Shown piece by piece: positions 24,790-39,200 of a DNA stretch of 64,000 nucleotides (position 1 is the stretch's first letter; every line of letters begins with the position of its first letter). The translations under genes were made by a program, and so were the position numbers. Source of the DNA: Gyrodactylus bullatarudis. Its lineage: Eukaryota > Platyhelminthes > Monogenea > Gyrodactylidea > Gyrodactylidae. Location: contig SSNU01000226.1 of NCBI GenBank assembly GCA_012064415.1, forward strand, positions 62,001-126,000. Reading direction: 5' to 3'. Below the pieces are notes generated by a model that was given only the letters and a program-made list of their open reading frames with translations, was not told the origin of the DNA and searched no databases.

Positions 24790-26255
24790 CTGTATATTAT
24801 CCAAAAACTCCTCTAACTCCTCTCTATCTATCTCCCAGCAGTTGTTCGAAAAATCGATTAAGGATGATCTAAGAACTCAACCCTCTAAAGCCTGGAAGAA
24901 ACTCAAATTCCTAGAAGTGTCCTCAGACAACCCTAAATTTTTTTGCTGAATCTCTGAGCTCATTTTTCAAGTCTGTTCTCTCAAAATCTCGCGAGGTTTC
25001 GTACATCCCAACAAAAAATGCCATATCCCCAGTCTTCACAAGGGAACTATAAATTGACTCAATTTCCCACTTTTTTGGCTTCCACTATCAGTATTCGGAA
25101 TATGGACCCTTACCAACATGGTTTCCTCAAAGGTCACAGCACCTCCACCAACTTACTATCGTTCTTTAATAAAGCTGATGATTTGATCTATAGGAAAATT
25201 CCTTCCGTTGTCATCTTTCTTGACATTGCAAAAGCATTTGATAAGTTACCTTTTTTTCATTCAAGAATCTCTTATTGACTGCAACGTTGACCTATTCCTA
25301 ATTAACTGGATCACCAATTTCCTGTCCTTGAGAACTCAAACCTTTCATTACAATGGCAAATTTTCTGAGCCTATCAAGATCACATCAGGGGTTCTCCAGG
25401 GATCAGTTATTGGACCCCTTCTATTCAATTTAGCTTTCTCTAAAATCAAACCTTCATCGTCCGAAATCTTTTACTATAAATATGCTGATGATCTTAATTC
25501 CTAATCATTATTCCTAATCACTCCAATAACGCTATTCGCGAGGAACTTAGACATATCAATATCTCCTTAGAGGCAATTGGACTCCATGTTAATCATTCCA
25601 AAACCCGCCTGATGATTTTATAAACTAACATCACTACATCTGATTTGGATCCGGACTTTTCCCACCTGGCAGTGAATATAATTAAGCATCTTGGCCTCTC
25701 CTATGATCACAAACTCTCTATAAAGTCCCATGTAAACGACCTTATAAAATCATTAATTTACTCAACCTTCATTGCTATGAGATTTATAGCGAGCTCTATG
25801 TTAAAGCTCATAGTCTACAAAAGCTTTATTCTGTCAAGGTTTGATTATGCAGCAGCCCTTATCCTTGGTCTCTCTTATCAGTCTACTAAGAAAATAGAGC
25901 AGATCCAATTTCTCAAGTCCTGCTACGGGCTAATTAGTTACAAACAATGCCTTCACCTCTCCTGCTTGTATCCAATCTGGCTCAGAAGAATCTCTGCTTC
26001 CTTGATCCTCTATAATAACTTCGTTGATCCTGATGAATGTACTTACCTCAATACAAGGAACAATAGGAAATATTCAATCCTACTCAGAAATATCCTCCCT
26101 CTCCAAACCAGATTTTAATTACTCTTAAAGAATATCCCCTCATGCAACCTCAAATCAACCTGCGCTCACCTATCTACACTTATTCCAGATGATCATGACC
26201 TCTTTAAAAACTGTTTTGATTGATTGGCTTTGTATATTAGATAACATGAATTCTT
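24790..26255 (+). pseudogene. Jockey/CR1-like non-LTR reverse transcriptase, broken
   Basis: Three overlapping frames carry a LINE reverse transcriptase. At 24830-24960 there is a linker (KDDLRTQPSKAWKKLKF). At 25018-25278 come QHGFLKGHSTSTN and VVIFLDIAKAFDKLP, with the first catalytic Asp. At 25208-25504 come SGVLQGSVIGPLLFNL and YKYADDL, with the catalytic Asp pair. At 25645-26118 comes the thumb and C-terminal region (IKHLGLSYD, LSRFDYAAALIL). At least two frameshifts and stops separate the blocks, and no endonuclease or poly(A) tail is visible, so it is a dead truncated copy. Confidence 0.83.
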
Positions 26256-27420
26256 TTTTTTTCTTTCAAAATACATAAATTTCTATAACAAAAAATAAAC
26301 AAAATATTTTTAAAAACATGTAAACCCCAAAAAGGAGCAGAGAAGAAAATCAACCCCCACTCCCATTGCGTTTTCTTCCAACTTTGGTCGACGAATGTCT
26401 GGATTAATCCTACTTTCGTCGTTCTTCCAACATTCGTCACAACATGCATGTGAATGAATATTGTTGAAAAGCGTTGTTTTAACGCAGAGTCTTATTTCTG
26501 AGCAAGATTTGTGACCTCTCCGCATCGAATTAAGACTGAAATAGAAGACAAAACTTATCTCTAGTTACCAAAATTAATAAAACTTCAATCAGATATTTAA
26601 AATTATGTTACACATTGGATAATGAATAACTTTCTCCGTGTTTAACATATATAGAACTAATAATAAAAGCTCTCCTGTGTGTAGAATAAATTAATGATAC
26701 AATTTTTTCAAACATCTATTATGTATGTATAGAAATGAATAAAATTTAAATTTATAATTATTTTTTTGGGATCATAATGTATTAAAATTTTGATACATAG
26801 TTTTTATTAGGTTATAAAATTGTTTTCGGATTCAGTGAAAATGAATCAAATTCGAAGAATTTATTGTTCTTTACAAGCATCTCAATTTACTCCATAAAGA
26901 ATTAAAGAATGATCAGATATTCGCTATTATTGGAAACTTTGGTTTAGGATCCTTCAGAATCAGAACGAGATAAAATATTTCATGATAAATAAAAAAAATT
27001 AAACTTAATATTTCTGTAAAAAAACTGTATCTGATTAATTTGATGTAAAAGTCTGTTATAGATAATGTCAAAATTGCTTTCACTGATTAATACAGTATTT
27101 ATTGTGAAAATCAAGGTAAAATTGGTGGTAAATTACTACAAGAAAAATTATAATTATTTATAAAGACATTAAATGCAGTTGGTTCACTGAAATTAAGTTT
27201 TGAAAATTTGGCGCTAGATTTAAATTTTTAAGAACCATTCTAAAAATAAGAAATCTGCAGAATCCTACTTTGGGTTCAAGACATAGGTCTGATACAAAAC
27301 TAAGAATAACCATTTTAAAATTTTAATTCATAAATTTTTCATTTAATTAAAGGACAGAGGTTGTCGTCCTGTATAAGGCAGCGCGAAACCACAAGATCAT
27401 CAATATTTTCGTAAAACTAA
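26256..27420. other. Intergenic, no clear feature
   Basis: This is AT-rich sequence. The less AT-rich patch 26330-26530 gives two overlapping open frames on the - strand with no recognisable domain. I call nothing here. Confidence 0.4.
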
Positions 27421-27430
27421 ACCTAATTGA

Positions 27431-27960
27431 CATGAAGATGAGAATTTACCGTTTTTACAAAAAACTCAATAATAAAAACTCCGATAATTCTTTGAATTCT
27501 AGAAACGGAATAAGCTAATAAGATGTGGATATTCGAAAAAATTCAATCTGACCAAAATAAGGCCGTTTTTCGAATTTCGAAAATTTACCAAATTTCCACT
27601 TTCTCAACATTTGAACCCGATATTTTTATCAATTTCGATGATTCGAAGCAGTTAATTACTGATATATATGATTTCAATAAACTTCTGCAGGTAAATTCGA
27701 ATTCTCTGTCTAATGTTGATCCCAAACATCATCACTTTACTGCTTCGAATCATCGAAATTGATAAAAGTATCAGGTTCAAATGTTGAGAAAGTGGAAATT
27801 TGGTACATTTTCAAAATTCGTAATACGGCCTTATTTTGGTCAGATTGAATTTTTTCGAATATCCACATCTTATTAGCTTATTCCGTTTTAGAATTCAAAG
27901 AATTATTTTTTTCTGTAAATATTGAGTTTTTTGTAAAAACGGTAAATTCTCATCTTCATG
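27431..27960. repeat. Foldback (long inverted repeat) element 1
   Basis: The left half from 27431 (CATGAAGATGAGAATTTACC) is mirrored by the right half ending at 27960. The arms are about 230 bp, with shared blocks such as CTCAACATTTGAACC and ATTCGAAAAAATTCAATC. Transcripts would form a long hairpin. Weak extra pairing outward (CTAATTGA and CCAACTAG) links it to the terminal motif of the elements at 52, 54 and 62 kb. The frame 27523-27762 is only one arm read through and is not a gene. Confidence 0.8.
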
Positions 27961-30900
27961 CCAACTAGCTTTATTTAAATTTTATTTCTGGTAATAGGCG
28001 TAAATGCTGTATTCCTTTATCCTCCCCAATTTGATGCAGAAAAGTCACACATCATGCCTCAAAGATGTGATGTAATTTAAATAACTAATCTAACCCCAGA
28101 TAAGAAAAAAATTAAATCTTCTGAATTCTCCTTGAAATAATCAATCCGAATCTAGGTCTAATGATGGGAAAAGAACTTTCAGAGAGAAATTTCATTGATT
28201 TAAAAAAAGAATTTACCTTAATTGACAAACCTAAGTGGCTCTGCATTTTACACAATAGAAATCTATCTATAGTTTTATTATTTCCTTGAAAAAATGATTA
28301 CTTGACAATTGAAATATTTTTCTTAGACCAAAGCTCTTGAATCATAAGAGTGAATTCCGGATAATTATTCCCGATTCACAATAGAAATATGTTTTTCACA
28401 ACATTAATGAATAAATCCTTGTTGTTAATCATATTTTAAAACTCTAAAAGGGTGTTCTTGTGGGTTATGGAAAATTATTAACTTGATTTTAATTGAACCC
28501 GCAACAACCCAAGGAAAATGTTTTATCGAAAAAATTTTTCCTCACACTTAGAATCCTTAGAGAAGTGAGTGTAAAATTTTATATTGGAATCTTAAAAATT
28601 TCCAAAAGAACTCAATAAAAATAGCAATTAAGGGGTGGGGGAACCGCATTTTTCAGGAAAAATCTCAAGTTTTTAAGACAAGAATTATTTGATTTGGCTC
28701 ACAAAAAAATCTAAGAAAACGATGAATATGTTGAGCTTCAACGTTTAAAAAATGGAAATTTGGCGCGTTTCCATAAATAGCTTAATTTTAAGAAAAAAAA
28801 TTGAGGTTTTTGTAAAAATAATAAATATCGTCTTCTGGTTTGGGCTATAGAAGAAGAAAAAGATAAAGTGGAGTTTTCTTTAAAAAAATAAGGATTATAT
28901 TCGTTGTTTGGGTTTTACGAAAGTTTTAACCTCCTCTGTGCGCGAACGTAAGCGATAGGACTATGCTTTTGAATTGACGCGTGTTTATCGAAAATTCTTC
29001 GTTATTCATGTTGAAAATTCCAAAGTTTTTCTGATCACTGATTACTTTTCGATGAGTTCTTACACTTATCTTGTTCAATGAATGAGTTTAAAGCTTTTTG
29101 ACATGAAAACTGTAATCATATCATGAAGAGAAACATCGTTGTGAAATTTGTTGGTCAATACCGGTAGGAGATGATGGGATAAATGGGCAATAACTTGTGA
29201 TGAATATTTCTTTTTTTAAATATGCAAAGCACCACCTGGCAACTAAATTCTATAAGTAAGTACTCTCGTGAGTTATTTAAAGGGAGTAAAAATTCGGCCT
29301 ACCCTATTGTAGTGAAAAATTGTGTAAATAATAGGGATAAATTTTTCAATTCTAATATATTCAATTTCATTTTACCTGGGGAAATGTGGTTCAGAAATTC
29401 CTGGTTAGAATTGTATAGATTTTTATCCAAAATTATTTTCTATTAATAAGTGGCAGTGATAGTGTCAAAGTTCCATTTCTAGTCGAAAATCTCTCAAATT
29501 TGATATTATTACTTTCAAGTAGGCATCGAAGATTTAGAGGTTTTTGATAGAAATAGATGATCCGTAAGACATATTTTACTTGAATATGATTAGGAAAAGA
29601 ATGTATTAGGATCTATCATGAGAAGAATGGCGAAAATTAAATTAAGAACTTTTTTCAACACGTAAAATATAATACAAAATCATTGTTATTATTGCAACCA
29701 GTTCAATAAAAGATTTCGGACCATATGTTTTATCCATCATTCGAATTCTTCTGAAGACCCCATTCAGATTCTGACCCAGGCTAAAAATCGAAAATTTGCA
29801 AAATCCATCTCTAATAAATAATACTTGGTTCAAAATTGTAACACAATAAAACTTTGGTTTTAACGATTATTCCTATTATGCAAATTTCAAAATCAATATT
29901 AATGCATTGAATGAAGAAATTAGTTGAAATAAATTTTCAATTTTTATAAGATACAAATATTTTCCATTTGTCAACAAGATATATCATTTTGTCAAGCTTA
30001 TCATGCGATTCAGAGATAAAGAAAGATCCGACCTCTATACTGGAAAATGAATTCTATTTTATTCATCCTAGAGTTTTCAGTTCGCGATTCCTATTTATTT
30101 CCTAACATCACAATGTTATCTGATAATGCTGATGAAGAGAATATGCTTTAGCAAACTTCGCTGTGCCAATCACAAAAATTTTGTTTCTCACCCTAATTTT
30201 TGGGAATTGTTCAAAATGTATTAGTCTACTAATTATAAAAATCCCATTTTTTCGAACTTTGAACTCAAAATTTTTATTGACTTGAAAGTGATAGGGTGAT
30301 CAAAAGAGTTTTTTAAAGATCAGGATTAGACAAAAAAATCAGTTCAACTGAATCTGATGCATAACCTCATTTCATCTTTTGGGGGCTGAAATTCGATTTT
30401 TTGATCATTTTCACTACTTGAGAATCAATTAAATTTCGATAATTCAAAATCTCTCACAAGATAATTTATCGATTTTACTATTCTCCAATAAAATTACCAT
30501 TCTGAATTGCATATGAAAATATTTTCGCTTCTAGGGGTTCCATGGTAATCTAAAACTTTGTATATATTATACACTTTATAATATACAGTATATGATTGTC
30601 CATCAAAAAATTTATTTATTTCATTACAAATATTCAGTCTACGTATTGAGGGAGAAATCCAGTATCAATTTCAGTTGAATACAAAGGTGAAATTTAGTCG
30701 ATATTTTTATATACTTTTTTTCTTTTAAGAACAATCTAGAAATGTAATAATAGCAAAACAGTAACATATTCAGCAGTATGTAGGCAAATTCGGATATATC
30801 TCTCTGTCCTATTCCTGTTTAGTAAACAGTGTTTACCTAACACATTTTTTAAGGGAAATGCTTTTCAATCAAATTTAGAACCAGAGAATTTCCTTGTAAA

Positions 30901-33299
30901 TACAGCTATTCTCGAGGAATTTGGTTCAATCTCTGAATGAAATGATTTCGGATCAACCTTATTCATTAATTTTCAATTAGTAAAAAAGTTCTGAAAATGG
31001 AAAGTAGATATTTGCACGATAATGGACTGTTTCCTAACATCTCAACGACCATTTCAGTTTTCCTTGTCTAATTGCGATGTTTGATGTTTGACACCTAGGA
31101 ATCAACATAAATTTTGAAAAATAGAAAACCCGTTGGAACTCGAGACATGAATGTCTCTTAATTTTTTTTTAAATCAGTGAAAGTGAGCCGGTTGATGAAA
31201 AAAAATTTTAAAATCATTAATTCGCAAGCTTTGGTCATTATTTAAGATTTTTCTCGGTTCTAATTCTCATAAAATGATTGGAAAAATCAATTGAAAAAAG
31301 AAACAAGAGGAATATTTGAAACTGCTGTATATTATCCATAGCTTCAAATTAAATTATACTGTCGATAAAAGTACGCGAAGTCTATATTCAATGGATGATG
31401 AAATCCATTCTGAATGAAAATTAGTTTTCAACAAGTGCTTGCTAATTTAATGCTACAAAATTTTTCGTCTAAATTAGACTTTTGAGCGAAAAATTATCTA
31501 ACATACTAACTATCATTAGTAATGAATCATTCCTAATGATTCATCAGTGAAAATACTTTAGAAATTCATTAAAAAAGAATTATAGTTGTGCACAATCCAA
31601 TTTTCCTTAAAAAATCATCGATGAATTCTATCGAAAGTCGTTTCAGTGTTTTGATGAGAAAAATCTATTTTTAATAGGAAAATTGGAGAGTGCGATTTTT
31701 CATAAAACAAAACTGGGGCATAACTGTAGTTAAATTCAAAGAAAATTAGAATATATTGGAAGCTAAAAAACACCGAAACTCTTCAATAAATAGCAACAGT
31801 GGAGAGAAGATTTGCAAATATCTAAGAAATCGAAATTTCATCTCACACTTTTATTGCAAAAATATGATCAAATATGGAGTATTTTTCATTTTTATAATAT
31901 CCTTTACCAGAGAGAATAATAACTTAAAGTATTATTCAGGATAGATTGATATCGTTATACACACAAACACAAAGGAAAACTAATATATATATTATATAGT
32001 GTATTATGTTAATTGTGTTGAATATTTCCCTATTACATTATGAATTTTGAAATTCATTTTTATAGAATGATACAAAGTTGATCAGAATAGAAAAAATCCA
32101 ATCCCCCTATGCATACAGTTAGAGCATTAACGATGATGCTACCTGTCAATACATATCTGAAATAGAACGAAATACTCAACAATATTTAGAATTCAAAATT
32201 TTCTGTCAAATGTTACATTGATTAATGTATCAAGAAAATGACTTGTTCTCTATTTGACTACCCAGATCAGGCAGCCATCAACACAAAGTAAGGTTTTATT
32301 GATGTTTTCAATTTAGTCATACTAAAATCGCCTATTGATATGAAAAAAGTCAAAATTTAAAAGTCATCCCACAGAATTTCGCTTCACAATACATGTTTTT
32401 ATGCAAACGGAAGATATTTTGGTCAAAGTCTAATGATCAAATCCTCGGAGCGCATTGAAGCCGAACTATTGCAAACGGTTCCAACAAATCTGCCAAGAAC
32501 TCAAAATAAATTATATTGATCATTGTATGTCATTTTACAATTATCTCTTTCAGGTAGTTCAGTTTCGGATCCATCTGAAAAAATCCCCAAAAGTAACGAA
32601 AATAAATTATAAAAACAAGCCTTAATTTTATTTTTTTGAAAAAATTACATTATTCAAAAGTTTAAGACAGGTCTAAAAGAGATTTGATACTTTCTTCTTC
32701 TTCTTCACAAGAACCATCTCTAAGTGTACCTAGGATCTTCTCTAGACCTATATATGTGTTTTTTGTAAAAATAGTATATTTCCATCTTCATGTCGACTAG
32801 CTTTATCTATTTATAATTGAAATTTTTGAATTGATGTATGTTAACACGAGTTAACTGGCTGTATACTAAGAATATCTATCATATATCTTATCTAATACGC
32901 AGAGTTTCAAGAATCCTAAGAATGTATGTTCTCTAGCTCGCGTTGTACAAATATTCAGTACACTCCTTTTTCCTCATCAATCTGTCTCAACTTTATATTC
33001 TCAGTATTTTTTTCATATTCTAATTGGATCTTTAATCCTATTGGCTGTTGCTTAGTTCACAAATGATAATGTGAAATTGTAAGATTATATTCCTTAGAAT
33101 TATTTCACTTTTCTCTGATTATATGTCTCTTTTGGACTATATAATTATTCTAAAAATGAAATGAAAAATTTATCATTGTAGAATATGATTCAAGTTTTCA
33201 TTTTCTAATGAAAATCAATGGAATATCAATGGAGCCGACAGAAAAATTTGACACTTTTTAAATTAGCCAATATGTACAATTGAATAGTGAACGACACGA
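27961..33299. repeat. Intergenic region upstream of the SLC17 gene
   Basis: There is no gene. It holds pieces of dispersed repeats. About 29290-29530 matches 38490-38700 and, inverted, about 51000-51130 (core GTGGCAGTGATAGTGTCAAAG). About 30235-30500 is a foldback fragment (TTTTTCGAACTTTGAACTCA). About 30930-31140 matches 24340-24545. 32755-32815 is a foldback terminus (CATCTTCATGTCGACTAGCT). The SLC17 promoter should lie near 33000-33290, but no element is clear. Confidence 0.5.
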
Positions 33300-36200
33300 A
33301 TGGACACTTTAACAGTTAATGAACCTCCTTGTAAAAGCCCCGATAATAAAACCTCTTCAGAGACAGATTCCCTTCTCTCCAACGCCACGCCTAGTACCAG
33401 TAGTAATCTTAAACAGATTAAAGAAAACCGAGCCTTGTTGATATCTGAGGAAACTGAACGAAAAAATATAATCAAAGCTTCCAAGCGATCCAGAAGAGTA
33501 GACATGAGCTTAGAACTAAACAATAAAAAAGTGTGTTGCTGTGGACCCGGATGGAAACGTTACTTGATATCCATTTTGTGTTGTGTTTGTTTGACAGTTG
33601 TAATTGGAATGCGATCAGAAATGTTGGGAATTGTTGAACAGCTGAATAAGGCAAATCAGAGTTTGTACGAGAAAAACGAATCTCCTAATGACCATTATTT
33701 TTTTCGTTATCGACGAACATTACGAAATCAACCACCAAAAGATTTCAAGGATAAAATTTACAATGCATCTCGACCACGTCGTATGCCATGGACTGAAAAT
33801 GTAACAGCAGATTTTATCGAGAATGCATTATTTTTTGCATACCTGTTTGGTTCACCTGTTGGGGGTTATTTGACAGTTCGTCATGACTCTTCATTGCTAC
33901 TAGGCGGATCAACGGCCATGACATGTACACTGAATTTATTTCTGCCCCTAGTGGAGATTATCGAGTCGAACATGACTGCAAGAATTACAATAATAATAAT
34001 TCTCAGAATCCTTCAAGGGCTAGCAGAAGGCTGTCTAATCCCGGCAGTGTTTGGAGTCCTCCGCTTTTGGGGTCCCGAATCGGAGAGGTCAACATTGATT
34101 TGCTTGGCAATGATTGGTGTTTCGTTAGGTCCCTTGATAGGGCTACCAATCTGCGTTGAAATTGAAGATCATTGGGGCTGGGGCGTTGTTTTCTATATTT
34201 ATGCCAATATTGGACTTATTTGGTGTATATTTTGGTGGCGCCTTGTCGATGAACGTCCTATAAAAGATAAATCAGTTTCACAAGTCGAAAGACTTTACCT
34301 TGAATCAACAATTACCAAACGTCTTCTCATGCCAACAAAGCCAAAAATTCACATTCCCTGGTACTCAATATTCATGTCAAAACCTGTCTTTGCTATTCTT
34401 GTAACGTATGCAGCTGATGATTGGACGTTTCAGATTTCCTCAGTTTGTATGCAGGTTTACTATAATCAGATTTTTCAGACAAAAGTCGATCGTACTGTTA
34501 GATATTTGGCATTTCCATTCCTATCTAGATCTCTATTTGTTCCCGTAGGTGAGTTCAGAAATATTTTAAAGGGATTCAGGACGAAAAGTTTCTTGCTCAT
34601 CTCTCGAAAAATCTTTATTATTCACGAGTTTATGATAAAAACTATTTATCTAAAGCTAGTTAACATGATGAGAATTAATTATTTTTACAAAATATTCAAG
34701 AGTTTTCTACCGATAGTCAGATATAAGGGTACGAACTGATTCTAACATGCCTTCATTGCGCGTTTTCGGAGAAATAAAGAAATGATCAAAAGAAAAAACA
34801 GTAATATTTTTGTTTAATAATTATAATTATTAATCTATAATAATTATGAATCTATCAGTTTAACACAATTTATTTAGTAAACAACTTAATCAAAGTTTTC
34901 TAGACTGACCAATTTACCACTGATTATAATAATTATAATTAATTAATAATTAAAACTTTTATTACTAAATAAATTTTTTTAAACTGATAGATTCACGGTA
35001 TATTTCAGTCCTTCAGTTCGGGTTGTGAATAAAGTGTTATTTCAAATTCAGAAAAATTCATAAAACTCAATTGAAAGTTGTTTGATGACAAGTTTTAGGA
35101 ATTTTTGTCATCTGGCAATGGATTGTTGTTGGTATCTTTGAGAAAAAATACAAATTCTAAGACAAAATTGTTTGTTTGAAATTCTAGAACTAGTTCAGAG
35201 CTGCTTCTATTACGTTCTTAGCCTTAGTCAGAAAGACAGATATTTTGAATTGAGCCCATGAGATATTGAAACGAAAAAAATCCTGAAAAATTATTCAAGC
35301 GGCCAAAAATTAAGCCATTTTACGAATTTCTAAAATGCCCTAATTTCCCACCTTTTCAACCTTTGAGCTAAAAATTTTTATCGATAAAATAATTCGATAT
35401 CGAGTACCGATCAAAAATTAAAGGAAGAACTCAAATTTGAAAAATTGAGAAATTTTTTCAAAAATTATTTTTATTTTCACTATTTATCGTATCATTTCGT
35501 CATGGGATTCAAAATAATATTTGTCTTCCCGGAGAAAACTTTTCAGTATCTTCATGTCAATCAATCATTGGAAAAATATTCTGTTTTTACATTTTGAGGT
35601 AGTGTCACTTGTTATTTTCCTTTTCACACTTAATTATAGCTTGATCAAAGAGTAAATTTTATAAAAGAATTATTTCTTTCATTTACAAATTATTTAAATT
35701 TTATTGGTTATCAGAACCATATTGACAGGCACGAATGGCTCTTGTTTATTATCCCCTCTATGAACTGTATATAAAGAGACTAAATTAGGAAAAAATCGAT
35801 CATTTTCTTCAAATTCTATATTATTACAAATAGGGATTATTAATCTTTTTAATCGATTGAATGTTTTGATTCCTATGAAAATGATTTGAACATTCCAAAG
35901 ACACTGAAGGAGTAGAAGATGAAAAAGGGAGTCTGGGAGGGAGTAATTGTCAGAATTATCTCTCTTCATTCCCCCTCTACGTATCCTTGATTTACTTACG
36001 TAATTAGAAAATGAGTATCTTTTAACTCTTACTCTCTCGCTCTATTTATCTGTTCCTTCCACTATGTCTTCTTCGATATAACATATCTTGTCTCACTTGA
36101 AATTAATAAATTAAGTTGAGATAAAAATTTATCTGATTGACTAGGCTAATGGAATGCTTAAGTAGGGAATAGACTTGAATTATAAGTTATAAATTATAAT

Positions 36201-39200
36201 TCATTAGCAAATTTGGAGAAAACCGGAATATATTTTTGTTAAATTTTGTTTGCTTTCGTTAATGGAGCAAAGTTAACAAAATAATATTTTTTGAACTGAG
36301 TCACTGAAATTGTCTTTTGTTGCAAGATCACCATTTTCAATACATGACCAAAACAGTTATTTTTCAATGATCTTGACACATTTCTTCATGAGTCTTAGAA
36401 CACATCACAAGATTGTCATTGATATTTGAACTCGATAATTGAAGGAAGAAAAAATCCAAAATTTGGGATTATTTTTGATTAAAATCAACAAAATATTATC
36501 AAATTCATGTTCACAATAGCTAAATAATTGATTCAGAACAAGTTATTTTTCTGAATCAATAATCACGTAAATTTACAATTACGTCCGAAAATCCACTTAA
36601 AATCATAATTAAATAGAAGTAAAAGATATATTAATACCAAACGCACATTTCTTAAAGGATCAACAGTGGTATCACTTTAAAAATGATAAGAGTCAAATAA
36701 TTGAAAATAATGATTTACAAATGTGAAAGAAATAGTAAAAGTTTAAGAATTAAGAATAAGTGCAAGCTGAAAAAACACCAAAACTCTCCAATAAATAGCA
36801 ACATTGGAGAGAAAAGTGAAAAAGCTCACATAGGCCAAGGTGGATAAGATTATAGGAATAGTTTTTCTGAACACATAGATTGGGTTTGTATTGATTGATA
36901 AAGAATTTCTCCTTTACCCATACATCTATGCTATAATCACCTGAATTTTTCTATAAAACGGAAAAATTCGAAATTGAAGCGGCGTGGTTTTTCTGCTTGA
37001 GATGTCTAGTAGCCGCATATCCTTATGTAGATGATCATTTGATCTTGTAGACAATTTCCTAATAGTTCTTCCTATGTACGAAGCGCCACAATCACACTGG
37101 AATTTATAAACTAATAGAGTCTTCGCTTCAGGATTGAGTAAATCCTTATGAATCAAACTAAACAATCTCTATGCATTAAATACAATTTTCAATTGTATAT
37201 TTTTATGATGTTGATCGATGAGATTATCAAGTCTTATATCGTTACTGAAACCATCTCCTTTGAAGTTTAGCTGCATGAAAATAGTAATTTGTGGACAAAT
37301 TCATCAATCAACCTATGAATAGAGATGAGGTTGTCAAAACAAAAGAGGTGGAAAGCATATTTTTATCTTAAATGTCTATTTTTCAGATCGAATGAAGTTT
37401 ATTACACATCTTCTGTGACAATCATTGAGTGTTCCTTACAATTAATTTTCAAATAATTAATTTTATTTAAAATTTCTTTAGATGGGAATTTCGATGAAAG
37501 AATCAAACTTGAAACTTTGTTTGTTCAAGAATATTCTCAATATTATATCAAAACAAATTTGGATGTTAAGATTATGGAAATGCGCTAAATTTCCTATTTT
37601 CATCGATTTTAAAGATTTAATTTAATTAAATATAAAATTTTGGATCATCATTAGAAGAAGTATTCGAATTCGGCGATAGAAGTTGACAGAAATTCGATAT
37701 CATCGTGATAATCAAAAAATTCAATTTTTTCGATTTCCTGACGAATTTCTGTGAACATCTTTTGATGAATTCGAATTCTTTATCTAATTTTAATAGAAAA
37801 TTAAAATTTGCAATGTAATAGTATATGATCAGAGCCCGGGATTAAGTCTGAAGAGACCCGGCGAAATAGTACGCTTATCACTTATTATTCGTTCGTTCTC
37901 CTATCTTCCTTATGAGTGTAGACTCCAGTATTAATAAAAAATATCAGCCTTTAATTGCTTCAAATCTTCAAAAATTAGTATGAAAAGGAATTTCTCATCT
38001 TTATGCTCATTTAGGTTTAGTATTCAAAAAAACATGAAAGATTCATTCAATAAACTCAATTGGATTATATCCAGAGCAAGCCAAGAAGATAGGACAAATA
38101 TGCTTTTAAAAAAGAAATTATGCTTAATGATGCATTAAAACACTGATGTTAACAGAGAATAATGGATTTCTCGCTCCCCTCTGAAGATAACTCCCTTTCT
38201 TGTCTGCCTCTTTATTTAACCAGGAGTTTTACAAGCGCACAAAGTCTATGAGTATTACTTGGTGGAAGAGCCATATCTTTATCTTCCTTATTTTTAAGCG
38301 TGGATGACTGAAGAAAAAAAACAATCTTCTGATCCTTTCACGTTTACTTCTTTTGATTTGAATACAATGAAAAATAAATAATCAATTGTTCAGTTATCGT
38401 ATGAATAACTAACAAGTTCACTTTTTTCACTCTCTCTTTCATTGAAAAACCTTATCCAATAAGCTAGAAATAAGATAGAAAAAATTTGGTGTAGCATGTC
38501 TAGTAGGGATAAAATTTTTCAATTCCAATATTTTCAATTTCATCATCCTTGGGTGAAAATGTAGTTAAAATAAATTTTTGGTTCAACTTATTATACAGAA
38601 TTATTTTTTATTAAAGTGGCAGTGATAGTGTCAAAGTTTCAATTTTAGTAAAAAATCTCTCAAATTTGATATTACAGCTCCTATAGGCAAAATTGAACAT
38701 CCAGAGCGAGGGTTAAGGGGTGGGGTAGTGTCACGTTCTATCCTAATGTCTACGCATTCTATACCTTTTAAAGACCAACAAGAGAGAAAAGAAAATCAAA
38801 AGGATAAATAACTACTCCAATAACAAAGAAATTAAATTCATTAACACTGCCTGTTTTACAACTTCCATTCTGTAGGAAAATAAATAAAATCAAAAGTCAA
38901 GTAAGTGAAATTCAAAAGCAAAATTTTCATTCAGAATGACTGATAAGAAGATAAAAAATAAATTCAATAGCAAAGTTTACTACGCCAAAAGGAAAAATAA
39001 GAAATTCACTTGAAATTTTTTTGATTTTTATTTAAAATTCAACTAAATCTTCTGATTGAATACATCCAGGATAGTATTTTTTGACATGATTAGTGTATTT
39101 AATAATCTTATTCGGGGTTAAAACATTTCTTGATATTCGGCGACACTTAGCTCTCCGTTCTCCCTGTTCCTCTGATATCTCAATATGTCTTGCATTTTTT

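Larger units (their letters stand above)
34549..38757 (+). repeat. SLC17 intron 1, first part
   Basis: It holds a foldback terminus near 34650, a small inverted repeat at 34848-34994, a foldback fragment at about 35280-35480, a Penelope endonuclease remnant at 36860-37165 and foldback-like sequence at 37560-37800. It also holds a hammerhead-like block at 37836-37884 and a copy of the GTGGCAGTGATAGTGTCAAAG repeat at 38490-38700. No host exon is seen between exons 1 and 2; the protein alignment runs straight across. Confidence 0.6.

Noticed and set aside
26237..26525. Two overlapping - strand frames rich in Cys and His
   Set aside because: The pattern does not fit a zinc-binding domain, and two different frames cover the same DNA.
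29222..29446. 74-codon + strand frame
   Set aside because: It lies in a dispersed repeat also found at 38.5 and 51 kb, with the frame not kept in the other copies.
34549..34739. Extension of SLC17 exon 1 to a stop at 34739
   Set aside because: The translated tail after VPVG has no family similarity, while splicing at GTGAGT joins in phase to exon 2 and restores the conserved VPVGGFLADLL.
35694..35969. 91-codon open frame on the - strand
   Set aside because: No recognisable domain, not supported by splice context or repeats; taken as chance in AT-rich intron.
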